64,000 nt of DNA from UBA1930 sp943368475 (lineage in GTDB: Bacteria; Bacteroidota; Bacteroidia; Chitinophagales; Chitinophagaceae). Below the pieces are notes generated by a model, which was given only the letters and a program-made list of their open reading frames with translations, was not told the DNA's origin and did no database searches. Below, one piece after another: positions 16,535 to 25,292 of the stretch. Each line of letters starts with the position of its first letter. Within the stretch, counting starts at the first letter, position 1. The position numbers and the translations under genes were made by a program. The stretch is from the NCBI GenBank assembly GCA_943368475.1, contig CALRLF020000011.1:1-64000 (forward strand), given 5' to 3'.

Positions 16535-16549
16535 CTACTAAAAAAGTAG
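16535..16549 (+). promoter_or_regulatory. Candidate sulfur-regulon operator before cysD
   Basis: CTACTAAAAAAGTAG fits CTAY-N7-RTAG and extends to CCTACT...AGTAGG. It lies 20 bases upstream of the cysD start, between cysH and cysD. It could alternatively form a small RNA hairpin. Confidence 0.45.
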
Positions 16550-16569
16550 GTTAATAGAATAAAAGAAGT

Positions 16570-17478
16570 ATGAGTAAACATCATTTAAATTATTTAGAAC
16601 AACTGGAAGCAGAAAGCATTCATATTTTTCGTGAGATAGCTGCACAGTTTGAAAAACCTGCATTGTTGTTTAGTGGAGGAAAAGATTCTATTACTTTGGT
16701 ACACTTGGCTCAAAAAGCATTTGCTCCTGGTAAAATCCCTTTTCCATTGGTACATATCGATACTGGCCATAATTTTCAAGAGGCTTTGGATTACAGAGAT
16801 GCTATGGCTGCAAGTGTTGGAGCTACTTTAATTGTTCGTAAAGTAGAAGATACCATCAAAGCAAAAAGCTTAACTGAACCTAAAGGAAAATTTCCTAGTA
16901 GAAACTGGTTGCAGACTTACACTTTATTAGATACCATCGAAGAGTTCAAATTTGATGCATGTATTGGTGGTGCAAGACGTGATGAAGAAAAGGCGAGGGC
17001 TAAAGAAAGAATTTTTTCGGTGAGAGACGACTTTGGTCAATGGAATCCAAAATTGCAAAGACCTGAGCTTTGGAATATTTATAATGGTAGAATTAGTAAG
17101 GGTGAAAATGTTCGTGTGTTTCCAATTAGTAACTGGACTGAGTTAGATATATGGAATTACATTAAGCATGAAAACATTCAATTGCCATCTATCTATTTTG
17201 CTCATGAACGTGAAGTGATTGTACATGAAGGTCAGTTGGTGGCTAATTCTCCTTATGTAAGTTTAGAAGCAACAGATGTAGTTATTAAAAAACAAGTTCG
17301 TTATAGAACAGTGGGTGATATGACTTGTACGGCTGCTGTAGAGTCTAATGCATCTACATTAGAAGAAGTAATCAATGAAATTACTGCTGCTAAAATTAGT
17401 GAACGAGGTGAAACGAGAATTGATGATAAAGTAACAGAAGCAGCCATGGAGGATAGAAAGAAGAATGGATACTTTTAA
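16570..17478 (+). CDS. cysD: Sulfate adenylyltransferase subunit 2 (ATP sulfurylase small subunit)
   Basis: CysD is the catalytic subunit that makes APS from ATP and sulfate; CysN drives it by GTP hydrolysis. The protein has 302 residues, standard length. The PP-loop LLFSGGKDSITLVHLA, HIDTGHNFQEALDYRD, FDACIGGARRDEEKARAKER and the C-terminal RYRTVGDMTCTAAVES are all CysD signatures. It follows cysH after 53 bases and precedes cysN by about 200 bases that hold two dispersed repeats. Confidence 0.96.
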   Translation: MSKHHLNYLEQLEAESIHIFREIAAQFEKPALLFSGGKDSITLVHLAQKAFAPGKIPFPLVHIDTGHNFQEALDYRDAMAASVGATLIVRKVEDTIKAKSLTEPKGKFPSRNWLQTYTLLDTIEEFKFDACIGGARRDEEKARAKERIFSVRDDFGQWNPKLQRPELWNIYNGRISKGENVRVFPISNWTELDIWNYIKHENIQLPSIYFAHEREVIVHEGQLVANSPYVSLEATDVVIKKQVRYRTVGDMTCTAAVESNASTLEEVINEITAAKISERGETRIDDKVTEAAMEDRKKNGYF

Positions 17479-17515
17479 AAAAGGTAAATGGTGTAAGGTT
17501 TAAGGAGAAGGAAAG

Positions 17516-17580
17516 ATTCTTCCCCTCTTTGGAGGGGCAAAAAAGAACACTATTTGAGTAGAATGAATTTTGGGGTGGGT
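17516..17580 (+). repeat. 65-nt dispersed repeat, CCCCTC/GAGGGG family, copy 1
   Basis: It starts ATTCTTCCCCTCTTTGGAGG and ends TTGGGGTGGGT. Two further copies of exactly the same length (25228-25292 and 34904-34968) share both ends with a variable AT-rich middle. A copy of the GTTGCGTCGCAC family follows 15 bases later. Just upstream, 17489-17505 is an inverted 17-bp copy of the sequence preceding cysI (CCTTAAACCTTACACCA). Confidence 0.75.
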
Positions 17581-17595
17581 AAAAATAGCAGGAAA

Positions 17596-17675
17596 AGTTC
17601 AGCTATATTCTTCAGTACAAGGGTGCGACGCAAGTAAAGTTCAATTGAAATACAAAAGTTGGTAACATAAAAAAA
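17596..17675 (-). repeat. Dispersed intergenic repeat, GTTGCGTCGCAC family, copy 4
   Basis: Read on the minus strand: TTTTTTATGTTACCAACTTT, TTTCAATTGAAC, then TTGCGTCGCACCCTTGTACT. It fills the space up to six bases before the cysN start and so contributes its translation initiation region. Confidence 0.75.
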
Positions 17676-17680
17676 TTACA

Positions 17681-18922
17681 ATGGATATATTAAGATTTAT
17701 AACAGCAGGAAGTGTAGATGATGGTAAAAGTACATTAATTGGCAGGTTGCTGTACGACAGTAAAAATATTTTGATTGACCAATTGGAGCAATTGGAAAAG
17801 CAAACCAAGAACAAAGAAGCTGGTCCAATTGATTTGGCTTTGTTAACTGATGGTTTAAGAGCAGAACGTGAACAAGGCATTACCATTGATGTGGCATACA
17901 GATATTTTAGTACACCCAAACGCAAGTTTATAATTGCCGATGCTCCAGGCCATGTACAATACACTAGAAATATGATTACAGGTGCATCTAACGCAAATTT
18001 AATTATAGTATTGGTGGATGCAAGATTGGGTGTCATTGAACAAACCAGAAGACATTCTATCATTGCTTCTTTGTTGAAAATTCCGCATGTGGTAGTAGCC
18101 ATTAATAAAATGGACTTGGTTAATTTTTCTGAAGATGTGTACAATAATATTGTAATTGATTATGCTGCAGTTGCCAAACAATTGGGCTTACAAAATGTAA
18201 CTTATATTCCTATTAGTGCATTGCAAGGAGATAATATTGTTGATGCATCTTTAAATATGGATTGGTATGATGGCAAATGTTTATTAGAGTTATTAGAAGA
18301 TGTTTCTGTAAACAATGATATCAACTTGACGGATCCCCGTTTTCAAGTTCAATTTGTCATTCGTCCACAAACAGAAGAATTGCATGACTATCGTGGATAT
18401 GCAGGAAAAGTAATTAGTGGAGTTTATAAAACTGGTGATAAAGTAACTGTATTACCAGCCGGAATTGAAACAACGATTTCCAAATTGGAAATTGCAGGAA
18501 AAGAAGTAGACGAAATTTTTGCCCCTCAAAGTGCAACGATTTCATTAGCAGATGATATTGATATAAGTAGAGGTGATAGTATTGTTCTTTCAAATAATCT
18601 TCCACAAGTAAACAATGAGGTTGAGGTTTTGTTATGCTGGATGGACGAAAAACCATTGATAGCAGGAAACAAATATTATTTACAGCATAATAGTCGTTTA
18701 GTACGTTCTGTAGTTAAAGAAGTTGCATATAAATTAGATGTAAACTCTTTGCAACAACAAGATGTAGAGGGAAATGTTAAGCTGAATGAAGTGGTAAAAG
18801 CAACCATTAAAACTGCATCACCATTGGTGTTCGACAAATATGCTGATTTGAGAGCAAATGGTAGTGCAATACTTATTGATGAAACCAGTAATAGTACAGT
18901 AGCAGCAGTGTTGTTTCAATAG
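17681..18922 (+). CDS. cysN: Sulfate adenylyltransferase subunit 1 (GTPase)
   Basis: CysN is the translation-factor-like GTPase partner of CysD. The protein has 413 residues. G1 is GSVDDGKSTLIGRLLYDS, the switch region is REQGITIDVAYRYF, G3 is DAPGHVQYTRNM and G4 is NKMDLV; two beta-barrel domains follow (from about residues 225 and 320). There is no C-terminal APS kinase (CysC) extension, consistent with direct APS reduction by the CysH here. Confidence 0.96.
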   Translation: MDILRFITAGSVDDGKSTLIGRLLYDSKNILIDQLEQLEKQTKNKEAGPIDLALLTDGLRAEREQGITIDVAYRYFSTPKRKFIIADAPGHVQYTRNMITGASNANLIIVLVDARLGVIEQTRRHSIIASLLKIPHVVVAINKMDLVNFSEDVYNNIVIDYAAVAKQLGLQNVTYIPISALQGDNIVDASLNMDWYDGKCLLELLEDVSVNNDINLTDPRFQVQFVIRPQTEELHDYRGYAGKVISGVYKTGDKVTVLPAGIETTISKLEIAGKEVDEIFAPQSATISLADDIDISRGDSIVLSNNLPQVNNEVEVLLCWMDEKPLIAGNKYYLQHNSRLVRSVVKEVAYKLDVNSLQQQDVEGNVKLNEVVKATIKTASPLVFDKYADLRANGSAILIDETSNSTVAAVLFQ

Positions 18923-18946
18923 AAATTTGTTTAAAAGAATGATATC

Positions 18947-18986
18947 ATGTCAGGTTGTCCCGATAGCTATCGGGATTGTCGAAACC
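18947..18986. repeat. Dispersed repeat with nested CCCGATAGCTATCGGG palindrome
   Basis: ATGTCAGGTTG ... GATTGTCGAAACC is the TGTCAG/TCGAAAC repeat type, here interrupted by the perfect palindrome TCCCGATAGCTATCGGGA (18959-18976). It lies between cysN and cysE. Its ATG opens a spurious 19-codon extension in frame with cysE. Confidence 0.75.
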
Positions 18987-19003
18987 GTTCAGAAAATAAA
19001 ATT

Positions 19004-19834
19004 ATGAGTCAGAATTTTTATAAAAATATTGTCAGCTTTAAAAAGCAACAAGGTTGTGCATTACCTGATGCAACTATTGCAAGACGCTTTGTTCATCATT
19101 TATTTGAAACCTTATTCATTTGTAAAACAGAAGCCGATAATAATGAGTTTGAAGTAAAAGCACAACTTGAAAAATCAGCAAATCAATTGGGATTGGTATT
19201 ATATCCTTTATTTAAAAATGAAGCAGTTGCCAATAAACAGGCAGCTACCTTTTTTGAAGCAATTCCAACCTTATATGAATTGTTGTTAGAAGATGCCCAT
19301 GCAATTTTTAAGGCCGATCCAGCAGCAAAAGAATTAGATCAAGTACTGATTGCTTATCCAGGTTTTTTTGCAATAGCAGTATATCGTTTCGCTCATCAAT
19401 TGTACAAGCAACATATTCCTCTGTTGCCAAGAATATTTACAGAATATGCACATAGCAGAACGGGAATTGACATTCATCCAGCAGCTCAGATAGGCAAAGG
19501 GTTAGCTATAGATCATGGAACAGGTATTGTAATTGGTGAAACTGCTGTAATTGGCAATAATGTGAAAATATATCAAGGTGTTACATTGGGTGCATTGAGT
19601 GTGTTGAAAGAAAAAGCATCTGAAAAACGTCACCCAACTATTCAAGATAATGTAGTCATCTATTCAGGTGCAACCATATTAGGTGGAGAAACGATTATTG
19701 GTCATGATAGTATTATTGGAGGAAATGTTTGGCTTACACAAAGCGTTGATCCATTTTCAATTGTCTATCATCAGGCTGAAGTGCAAGTGCAAGACAAAAA
19801 ATCATTTGTTGAACCAATCAATTTTTTCATTTAA
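19004..19834 (+). CDS. cysE: Serine O-acetyltransferase
   Basis: CysE makes O-acetylserine from serine and acetyl-CoA, the acceptor for CysK. With the start at MSQNFYKNIVSFKK the protein has 276 residues. The C-terminal left-handed beta-helix carries hexapeptide repeats: GIDIHPAAQIGKGLAIDHGT, GIVIGETAVIGNNVKIYQGV, then RHPTIQDNVVIYSGATILGG. The catalytic His-Asp pair is in AIDHGTG and the second His in KRHPTI. An upstream in-frame ATG lies inside a dispersed repeat, and its 19 codons are unlikely to be translated. The long N-terminal helical domain is as in other Bacteroidota serine acetyltransferases. Confidence 0.94.
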   Translation: MSQNFYKNIVSFKKQQGCALPDATIARRFVHHLFETLFICKTEADNNEFEVKAQLEKSANQLGLVLYPLFKNEAVANKQAATFFEAIPTLYELLLEDAHAIFKADPAAKELDQVLIAYPGFFAIAVYRFAHQLYKQHIPLLPRIFTEYAHSRTGIDIHPAAQIGKGLAIDHGTGIVIGETAVIGNNVKIYQGVTLGALSVLKEKASEKRHPTIQDNVVIYSGATILGGETIIGHDSIIGGNVWLTQSVDPFSIVYHQAEVQVQDKKSFVEPINFFI

Positions 19835-19886
19835 ATCCTATTCCCTCAAGGTAATAAAAATTAATTAACAGTATAAAATTATACAA

Positions 19887-20798
19887 ATGAAAGCAGCAAA
19901 TATTTTACAAACCATTGGTAATACACCTCATGTTAAAATCAATCGTTTATTTGGCGATAAGCATAATGTATATATTAAATTAGAAAGAACTAACCCAGGA
20001 GCAAGTATTAAAGATCGTATTGCATTAGCAATGATTGAAGATGCAGAAGCAAAAGGGTTGTTGAATAAAAATAGTGTAATCATAGAGCCAACATCAGGCA
20101 ACACAGGTATTGGCCTTGCTTTGGTAGCAGCAGTGAAAGGCTATAAAATTATTTTGGTCATGCCCGAAAGTATGAGTGTTGAACGTAGAAGATTAATGAG
20201 TTTATATGGTGCTGAATTTGTATTAACACCAAGAGAAAAAGGCATGAAAGGGGCTATTGAAAAAGCTAATGAATTGGCTGCTGTAACACCCGATGCTTGG
20301 GTGCCTCAACAATTTGATAATGCAGCCAATGTAGCTATACATAGAACTACAAGTGCAGTAGAGATTTTAAATGATTTTCCTGAGGGAATTGATTATTTAA
20401 TTACTGGTGTTGGTACTGGTGGGCATATTACTGGTGTTGCAGAAGTATTAAAAGAAAAATTCCCCAATACAAAAGTGTTTGCTGTAGAGCCAGAGTTAAG
20501 TCCTGTTTTAAGTGGTGGTGCTCCTTCGCCACATCCATTACAAGGCATTGGTGCAGGTTTTGTTCCATCTATTCTTAATACAAAAATTTTAGATGGTATC
20601 ATACAAGTGAGTAAAGACGATGCATATACTTATGCCCAACGTTTAGCTAAAGAAGAAGGTATATTGGCTGGAGTTTCTACAGGTGCCTCATTAGCTGCTG
20701 TTGCTAAACAATTGGTCAATATTCCAGAAGGTGCAACTGTGCTAACTTACAACTACGATACAGGCGAAAGATATTTAAGTATCGAAGGTTTGTATTAA
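19887..20798 (+). CDS. cysK: Cysteine synthase A (O-acetylserine sulfhydrylase)
   Basis: CysK is a PLP enzyme that combines sulfide with O-acetylserine to give cysteine. It has 303 residues. The PLP lysine is in NPGASIKDRIALAMIEDAE, the substrate loop is PTSGNTGIGLALVAAVKGY, the phosphate-binding loop is TGVGTGGHITGVAEVL, and GIGAGFVPSIL follows. All fit CysK rather than cystathionine beta-synthase. It follows cysE by 52 bases, the common cysE-cysK pairing. Confidence 0.95.
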   Translation: MKAANILQTIGNTPHVKINRLFGDKHNVYIKLERTNPGASIKDRIALAMIEDAEAKGLLNKNSVIIEPTSGNTGIGLALVAAVKGYKIILVMPESMSVERRRLMSLYGAEFVLTPREKGMKGAIEKANELAAVTPDAWVPQQFDNAANVAIHRTTSAVEILNDFPEGIDYLITGVGTGGHITGVAEVLKEKFPNTKVFAVEPELSPVLSGGAPSPHPLQGIGAGFVPSILNTKILDGIIQVSKDDAYTYAQRLAKEEGILAGVSTGASLAAVAKQLVNIPEGATVLTYNYDTGERYLSIEGLY

Positions 20799-20876
20799 TT
20801 TTTATGTAACGAGCTTTCGAACAAAATTGAGCTACTGTTGCGTCGCACACTTGTACAATATAACATTATTGACCAG
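20799..20876 (+). repeat. Dispersed intergenic repeat, GTTGCGTCGCAC family, copy 5
   Basis: It starts right after the cysK stop codon: TTTTTATGTAACGAGCTTTC, then ACTGTTGCGTCGCACACTTG and TACAATATAACATTATTGAC. This is nearly the same second half as copy 1 at the window start. Confidence 0.8.
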
Positions 20877-20896
20877 ATAAGTTGTAGGTTATTATC

Positions 20897-20911
20897 CTAT
20901 AAAAACTATAG
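20897..20911 (+). promoter_or_regulatory. Candidate sulfur-regulon operator before cobA
   Basis: CTATAAAAACTATAG fits CTAY-N7-RTAG and ends seven bases before the cobA ATG. Such a position would suit a repressor that also blocks the initiation region. Confidence 0.45.
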
Positions 20912-20917
20912 AATATT

Positions 20918-21715
20918 ATGGAAGTAAAAAAAGGAAAAGTAATTCTTGCAGGAGCTGGTCCAGGCGATGCAGAATTAATTACAGTAAAGCTTCAAAGAAG
21001 ATTGGCAGAAGCCGATGTAATTTTATCTGATCGATTGGTTAATCCTGAAATCATTGAATTATTTGCAAATAAGCAAGCAGCTATTATCTTAACAGGAAAG
21101 CAAGGTTACAACGATGCATCCTATACGCAAGATGAAATAAGTGCATTAATTGTAGAGCATGCCTTACAAGGTAAAACTGTATTGAGATTAAAAGGTGGCG
21201 ATGTTGCTTTTTTTAGCAACGTATTAGATGAGTTGATTGCCATAGAACAAAATAATATTGAATTTGAAATTATACCTGGTATCACAGCTGCGTCAGGAGC
21301 ATCTGCCTATACAGGAATTCCATTAACTGCTAGGGGTTATGCACAGGGGGTTGAATTTTTAACGTATAATCCTAGCAGCAGTTATTCTCCAGAGGCATGG
21401 AAAAAATTTGCTACCTGTAATGATACATTGGTTTTTTATATGGCTGCAAAAAACATTGTTGGTTTAGCTGAAATTTTATTGCGTTATACAAAGAAGCCAA
21501 ATACCCCATTGGCATTAGTAGAACAAGCAACAACAGTGCACCAGCAAATACATATCACCACATTAAAAAATTGTGAGAACGAGTTTAAGGATAAACAATT
21601 TAGTTCACCATCATTAGTAATTATTGGCGATGTTGTTAACCTTCACCAACGATTTAATTGGTTGCCAATCACCAAAGAAGTTGGAAGTGTTTTTAATGAA
21701 TTAGTCAATGAATAA
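20918..21715 (+). CDS. cobA: Uroporphyrinogen-III C-methyltransferase (SUMT)
   Basis: The enzyme adds two SAM-derived methyl groups to uroporphyrinogen III to give precorrin-2 on the route to siroheme. It has 265 residues. Landmarks: VILAGAGPGDAELITVKLQR at the N terminus, ADVILSDRLVNPEI, TVLRLKGGDVAFFSNVLDEL, and EIIPGITAASGASAYTGIPL. The missing next step (precorrin-2 dehydrogenase and ferrochelatase) is supplied by the fusion protein at 29113-30594, not by a CysG-type fusion here. Confidence 0.94.
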   Translation: MEVKKGKVILAGAGPGDAELITVKLQRRLAEADVILSDRLVNPEIIELFANKQAAIILTGKQGYNDASYTQDEISALIVEHALQGKTVLRLKGGDVAFFSNVLDELIAIEQNNIEFEIIPGITAASGASAYTGIPLTARGYAQGVEFLTYNPSSSYSPEAWKKFATCNDTLVFYMAAKNIVGLAEILLRYTKKPNTPLALVEQATTVHQQIHITTLKNCENEFKDKQFSSPSLVIIGDVVNLHQRFNWLPITKEVGSVFNELVNE

Positions 21716-21720
21716 AATCA

Positions 21721-21745
21721 ATGTCAGCCTGAGCCTGTCGAAGGC
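21721..21745. repeat. Dispersed TGTCAGCCTGAGC repeat
   Basis: ATGTCAGCCTGAGCCTGTCG plus AAGGC occurs again with two changes at 25356-25380. Both lie in gaps of the sulfur island and belong to the same loose family as the riboswitch P4 repeat. Confidence 0.7.
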
Positions 21746-21780
21746 AATCTAAATCAGCAATTTCAAATTAGAAATTAACT

Positions 21781-23475
21781 ATGTTGCAAGAAGCAAAATT
21801 GAAACAGTTACAAACCCTTATCGGTTCTTCTACCAAAGAAGAATTGCTATGGATCAATGGTTATTTAAATGGTATTGTAGCCAATACGGTTAATACAAAA
21901 TCAACTGCTACAACAGTTAAAAAAATTACTTTACTGTTTGGTACAGAAACAGGCAATTCAAAGTCTGTTGCAACACAATTGGCTACTACTGCAAAAAAGT
22001 ATGGAATTGTTACAAAGCTGGCCGGACTTGATCAATACAGGATTACAGATTTAACCAAAGAAGAATATTTATTCATTGTTATCAGTACACAAGGCGAAGG
22101 TGAACCACCAGAATCGGCAAAGAAATTTTACGAGTATATTCATCAAAATGAGTTGAATTTGTCTAATACAAAATTTAGTGTATTGGCATTAGGCGATAGC
22201 TCTTATCCACTCTTTTGTAAAACCGGAGAAGATGTTGATAATCGTTTAGAACAATTTGGTGCAACCAGGGTAGTTCCCTTACAAAAATGTGATGTAGATT
22301 ATGATGCAGATGCAAAGCAATGGTTTGATAAAGTGTTATCATATTTAGAGCAATCGCATAATGTAACCACTGTTCAAACAATTACAACAACAGAAGCTGC
22401 TCCTAAAAAAGCAGGTAAGAAAATGTATGATGGAACAATTGTTACCAATATCAATTTAAACGATAAAGGGTCTAATAAGGAAACCTATCATATAGAAATT
22501 ACTACAGAGGAAACAATCGAATATGAAGCAGGTGACGCATTGGCGATCATTCCAAAAAATAAAGAATTTATTGTTGATACTTTACTTTCCCTAACAGGTA
22601 CAAAAGCAACTCTTGAAGTTGTTACAGCAAAGCATACTGCTATGGTTAGAGATCTGCTGATTCACCATTTGAACATTTGTTATTTGCTTGGTTCAACCAT
22701 TAAAAAATATGCAGCCATTGTTGGTCAGGAAATTCCTGATACTAGAATGGACTTAATAGATTTAATCAGGATTTATCCTGTAAAAGATGCTGAACAGTTT
22801 ATTGAAGTAGTAAAAATATTAACGCCAATTGCTCCCCGTTTATATACCATAGCATCATCTCCCAAAGTACATGAACAAGAAATACATATCACTGTACGCA
22901 GAGATGAGTTTATTAGCAATGAAGAAAAGCAATATGGTTTGTGCAGTAATTTTTTAGGAGATGCTACTATAGGAACTGAGATTCAATTTTACATCCATAA
23001 AAACAAGCATTTTAAACTAGCTGCTGCCGACAAAGATATTATCATGATTGGACCTGGAACTGGCATTGCTCCATTTCGATCTTTCTTAGCTGAACGAGAT
23101 GCTACAAGTGCTACAGGAAAAAATTGGTTGTTTTTTGGTGAGCAATATTTTCAAAAAGATTTTTTGTATCAAACAGAGTTACAAAATTATTTAAAGACAG
23201 AAGTACTTACGAACATAAGCCTTGCATTCTCAAGAGAGCAAGAACATAAAGTATATGTGCAACATAAGATGTTGGAGCAAGGTAAAGAATTGTTTTCATG
23301 GATTGAAAACGGAGCAACCATTTATTTAAGTGGAACCAAACATCCAATGAGTACAGATGTAGAAAAATCTTTACTCGATTTATTTGAGCAGTTTGGCAAC
23401 AAAACAACCGAAGATGCCAAACAATATTTTGAGCAACTGAAAAAAGAAGGACGATATCAAAAAGAAGTCTATTAG
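21781..23475 (+). CDS. cysJ: Sulfite reductase flavoprotein subunit
   Basis: CysJ passes electrons from NADPH through FAD and FMN to CysI. The protein has 564 residues, slightly shorter than E. coli CysJ. The FMN flavodoxin domain covers about residues 50-190 (LLFGTETGNSKSVATQLA; ISTQGEGEPPESA; LGDSSYPLFCKTGEDVD). A connecting and FAD domain follows with RLYTIASSPKV and YGLCSNFL. The NADPH domain has IGPGTGIAPFRSFLAERD and WLFFGEQYFQKDFLYQ. It precedes cysI by 86 bases. Confidence 0.94.
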   Translation: MLQEAKLKQLQTLIGSSTKEELLWINGYLNGIVANTVNTKSTATTVKKITLLFGTETGNSKSVATQLATTAKKYGIVTKLAGLDQYRITDLTKEEYLFIVISTQGEGEPPESAKKFYEYIHQNELNLSNTKFSVLALGDSSYPLFCKTGEDVDNRLEQFGATRVVPLQKCDVDYDADAKQWFDKVLSYLEQSHNVTTVQTITTTEAAPKKAGKKMYDGTIVTNINLNDKGSNKETYHIEITTEETIEYEAGDALAIIPKNKEFIVDTLLSLTGTKATLEVVTAKHTAMVRDLLIHHLNICYLLGSTIKKYAAIVGQEIPDTRMDLIDLIRIYPVKDAEQFIEVVKILTPIAPRLYTIASSPKVHEQEIHITVRRDEFISNEEKQYGLCSNFLGDATIGTEIQFYIHKNKHFKLAAADKDIIMIGPGTGIAPFRSFLAERDATSATGKNWLFFGEQYFQKDFLYQTELQNYLKTEVLTNISLAFSREQEHKVYVQHKMLEQGKELFSWIENGATIYLSGTKHPMSTDVEKSLLDLFEQFGNKTTEDAKQYFEQLKKEGRYQKEVY

Positions 23476-23526
23476 TATAAAAGGTATAGGGAATAAGGCT
23501 AAAGGCGTAAGGCTTACTGCTTCGCC

Positions 23527-23554
23527 AACCTTAAACCTTAAACCTTAAACCTTA
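23527..23554 (+). repeat. Heptanucleotide tandem repeat (AACCTTA x4) before cysI
   Basis: Four perfect copies of AACCTTA stand in a row and end seven bases before the cysI ATG. The 3' part (CCTTAAACCTTACACCA, 23543-23559) is present inverted at 17489-17505 after cysD. A degenerate palindrome GTATAAAAGGTATAG (23475-23489) lies upstream, overlapping the cysJ stop. Confidence 0.85.
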
Positions 23555-23561
23555 CACCATT

Positions 23562-25226
23562 ATGTCAGATAAAAAACTCTCTCCGGTAGAAAAAATAAAA
23601 ACCAGTAGCGATGGTTTGCGTGGCACATTAAAGGATAGTTTAACTGATGCTATTACTGGTTCTTTACGTGATGACGATCAATCATTGATTAAGTTCCATG
23701 GCATGTACCAACAAGATGACAGAGATAGACGAGAAGAACGCTCTGCAAAAAAATTAGAATGGCTGTATTCATTTATGATTCGTTTGCGTTTACCTGGTGG
23801 TTTTCTTACACCATCACAATGGGTAGGTTTACACCATATTGCAGGTGAACATTCAACAGGTGTTATAAAAATTACCACACGTCAAACTGTGCAATTGCAT
23901 GGTATTGTAAAAAGTCATGTAAAGCCAACCATTCAGGCTTTTGATACATTGAAATTAGATTCTATTGCTGCTTGTGGAGATGTAAACAGAAATGTTTTAT
24001 GTTCTCCCAATCCAAAGCAATCTGCATTGCATGACGAAATCTATGCTTATGCCGATGAAATTAGTAAACTGCTCTTACCTAAAACAAGAAGCTACTATGA
24101 TATTTGGTTAGATGAAGAAAAGTTAGCCGAACATAGTGAAGAAGATCCACTGTATCAAGACAGGTATCTACCTCGTAAGTTTAAAATCGCAATTGCTATT
24201 CCACCCAATAACGATACAGATGTTTTCGCTAACGATATTGGTCTTATTGCCATTATCAACAACGGAAAATTAACTGGTTTCAATATTGCTGTAGGTGGTG
24301 GCCTGTCAGCAACACATGGCAATACTGCTACTTATGCAAGAGCTGCAACAGTAATTGGCTTTGCTGATACGAAAGAAAAATTGTTTAAGACTGTTTATGA
24401 AATCATCACTATTCAACGTGATTATGGTAATCGCAGCGATCGAAAATTAGCACGTTTGAAATACACCATCGACAATATGGGTGTTGAAAACTTTAAAGCT
24501 GAACTGAATAAACGTATTGGTTATACATTACCTGACGCAAAGTCATACTCATTTACCGAACGTAAAGATTATTACGGCTGGGAACAATGCGATAAAGGCT
24601 TATGGCATTACACCATTTTTGTAGAAAATGGAAGAGTATTAGATGATAATGGCATTGCTTTAAAAACTGCATTATTAGAAATTGCTGAAACAGGCATTCC
24701 TAACTTTCGTTTCACCGCCAATCAAAATGTAATTCTTACTGATATTCAAGAAGCAGACAAAGCAATGATTCAAGCACTTTTAGAAAAGTACAATATCATT
24801 GAGCATACCAACAAAGCATCTGGCTTGCGTAAAAATGCAATGGCCTGTGTGGCTTTGCCAACTTGTCCTTTGGCATTGGCTGAAGCCCAACGTTATATGC
24901 CTTCACTAATTGACAAGATAGAACCATTGCTTATTAAACATCAATTGCAAGACGAAGAAATCATTACAAGAATGACGGGTTGCCCCAATGGTTGTGGACG
25001 ATCAGCAATTTCTGAGATTGGTTTTATTGGCACTGCTGCTGGAAAGTATAATTTACAATTAGGTGGTGATCATGCGGGTTATCGTTTAAATAAAACCTAT
25101 AAAGAAAGTTTAGACGAAACCCAGTTGCTGCAAGAGTTAGATACATTGCTCAACAACTTTAAGCAAGAAAGAAATGCTGAGGAATCTTTTGGTGATTATA
25201 CGCAAAGAACTTTTTTCAAAGCATAA
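23562..25226 (+). CDS. cysI: Sulfite reductase hemoprotein subunit
   Basis: CysI reduces sulfite to sulfide at a siroheme coupled to a [4Fe-4S] cluster. The protein has 554 residues. Substrate and siroheme arginines lie in VIKITTRQTVQLHGI and CGDVNRNVLCSPNP. The cluster cysteines follow the C-x5-C plus C-x3-C pattern: CVALPTCPLALAEAQRYMP and RMTGCPNGCGRSAISEIGF. It is the user of the siroheme made by the following genes. Its start lies seven bases after a heptanucleotide tandem repeat. Confidence 0.95.
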   Translation: MSDKKLSPVEKIKTSSDGLRGTLKDSLTDAITGSLRDDDQSLIKFHGMYQQDDRDRREERSAKKLEWLYSFMIRLRLPGGFLTPSQWVGLHHIAGEHSTGVIKITTRQTVQLHGIVKSHVKPTIQAFDTLKLDSIAACGDVNRNVLCSPNPKQSALHDEIYAYADEISKLLLPKTRSYYDIWLDEEKLAEHSEEDPLYQDRYLPRKFKIAIAIPPNNDTDVFANDIGLIAIINNGKLTGFNIAVGGGLSATHGNTATYARAATVIGFADTKEKLFKTVYEIITIQRDYGNRSDRKLARLKYTIDNMGVENFKAELNKRIGYTLPDAKSYSFTERKDYYGWEQCDKGLWHYTIFVENGRVLDDNGIALKTALLEIAETGIPNFRFTANQNVILTDIQEADKAMIQALLEKYNIIEHTNKASGLRKNAMACVALPTCPLALAEAQRYMPSLIDKIEPLLIKHQLQDEEIITRMTGCPNGCGRSAISEIGFIGTAAGKYNLQLGGDHAGYRLNKTYKESLDETQLLQELDTLLNNFKQERNAEESFGDYTQRTFFKA

Positions 25227-25227
25227 T

Positions 25228-25292
25228 ATTCTTCCCCTCCTTGGAGGGGTAGGTAAAATATTAGGTGTGCAAAAAATATTATTGGGATGGGT
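25228..25292 (+). repeat. 65-nt dispersed repeat, CCCCTC/GAGGGG family, copy 2
   Basis: ATTCTTCCCCTCCTTGGAGG begins the copy and ATTGGGATGGGT ends it, again exactly 65 bases. It starts immediately after the cysI stop and is directly followed by a GTTGCGTCGCAC-family copy. Confidence 0.75.

Noticed and set aside
23527..23554. AACCTTA units as a small CRISPR array or telomere-like end
   Set aside because: The units are seven bases long with no spacers and lie inside an operon; they are a simple tandem repeat.
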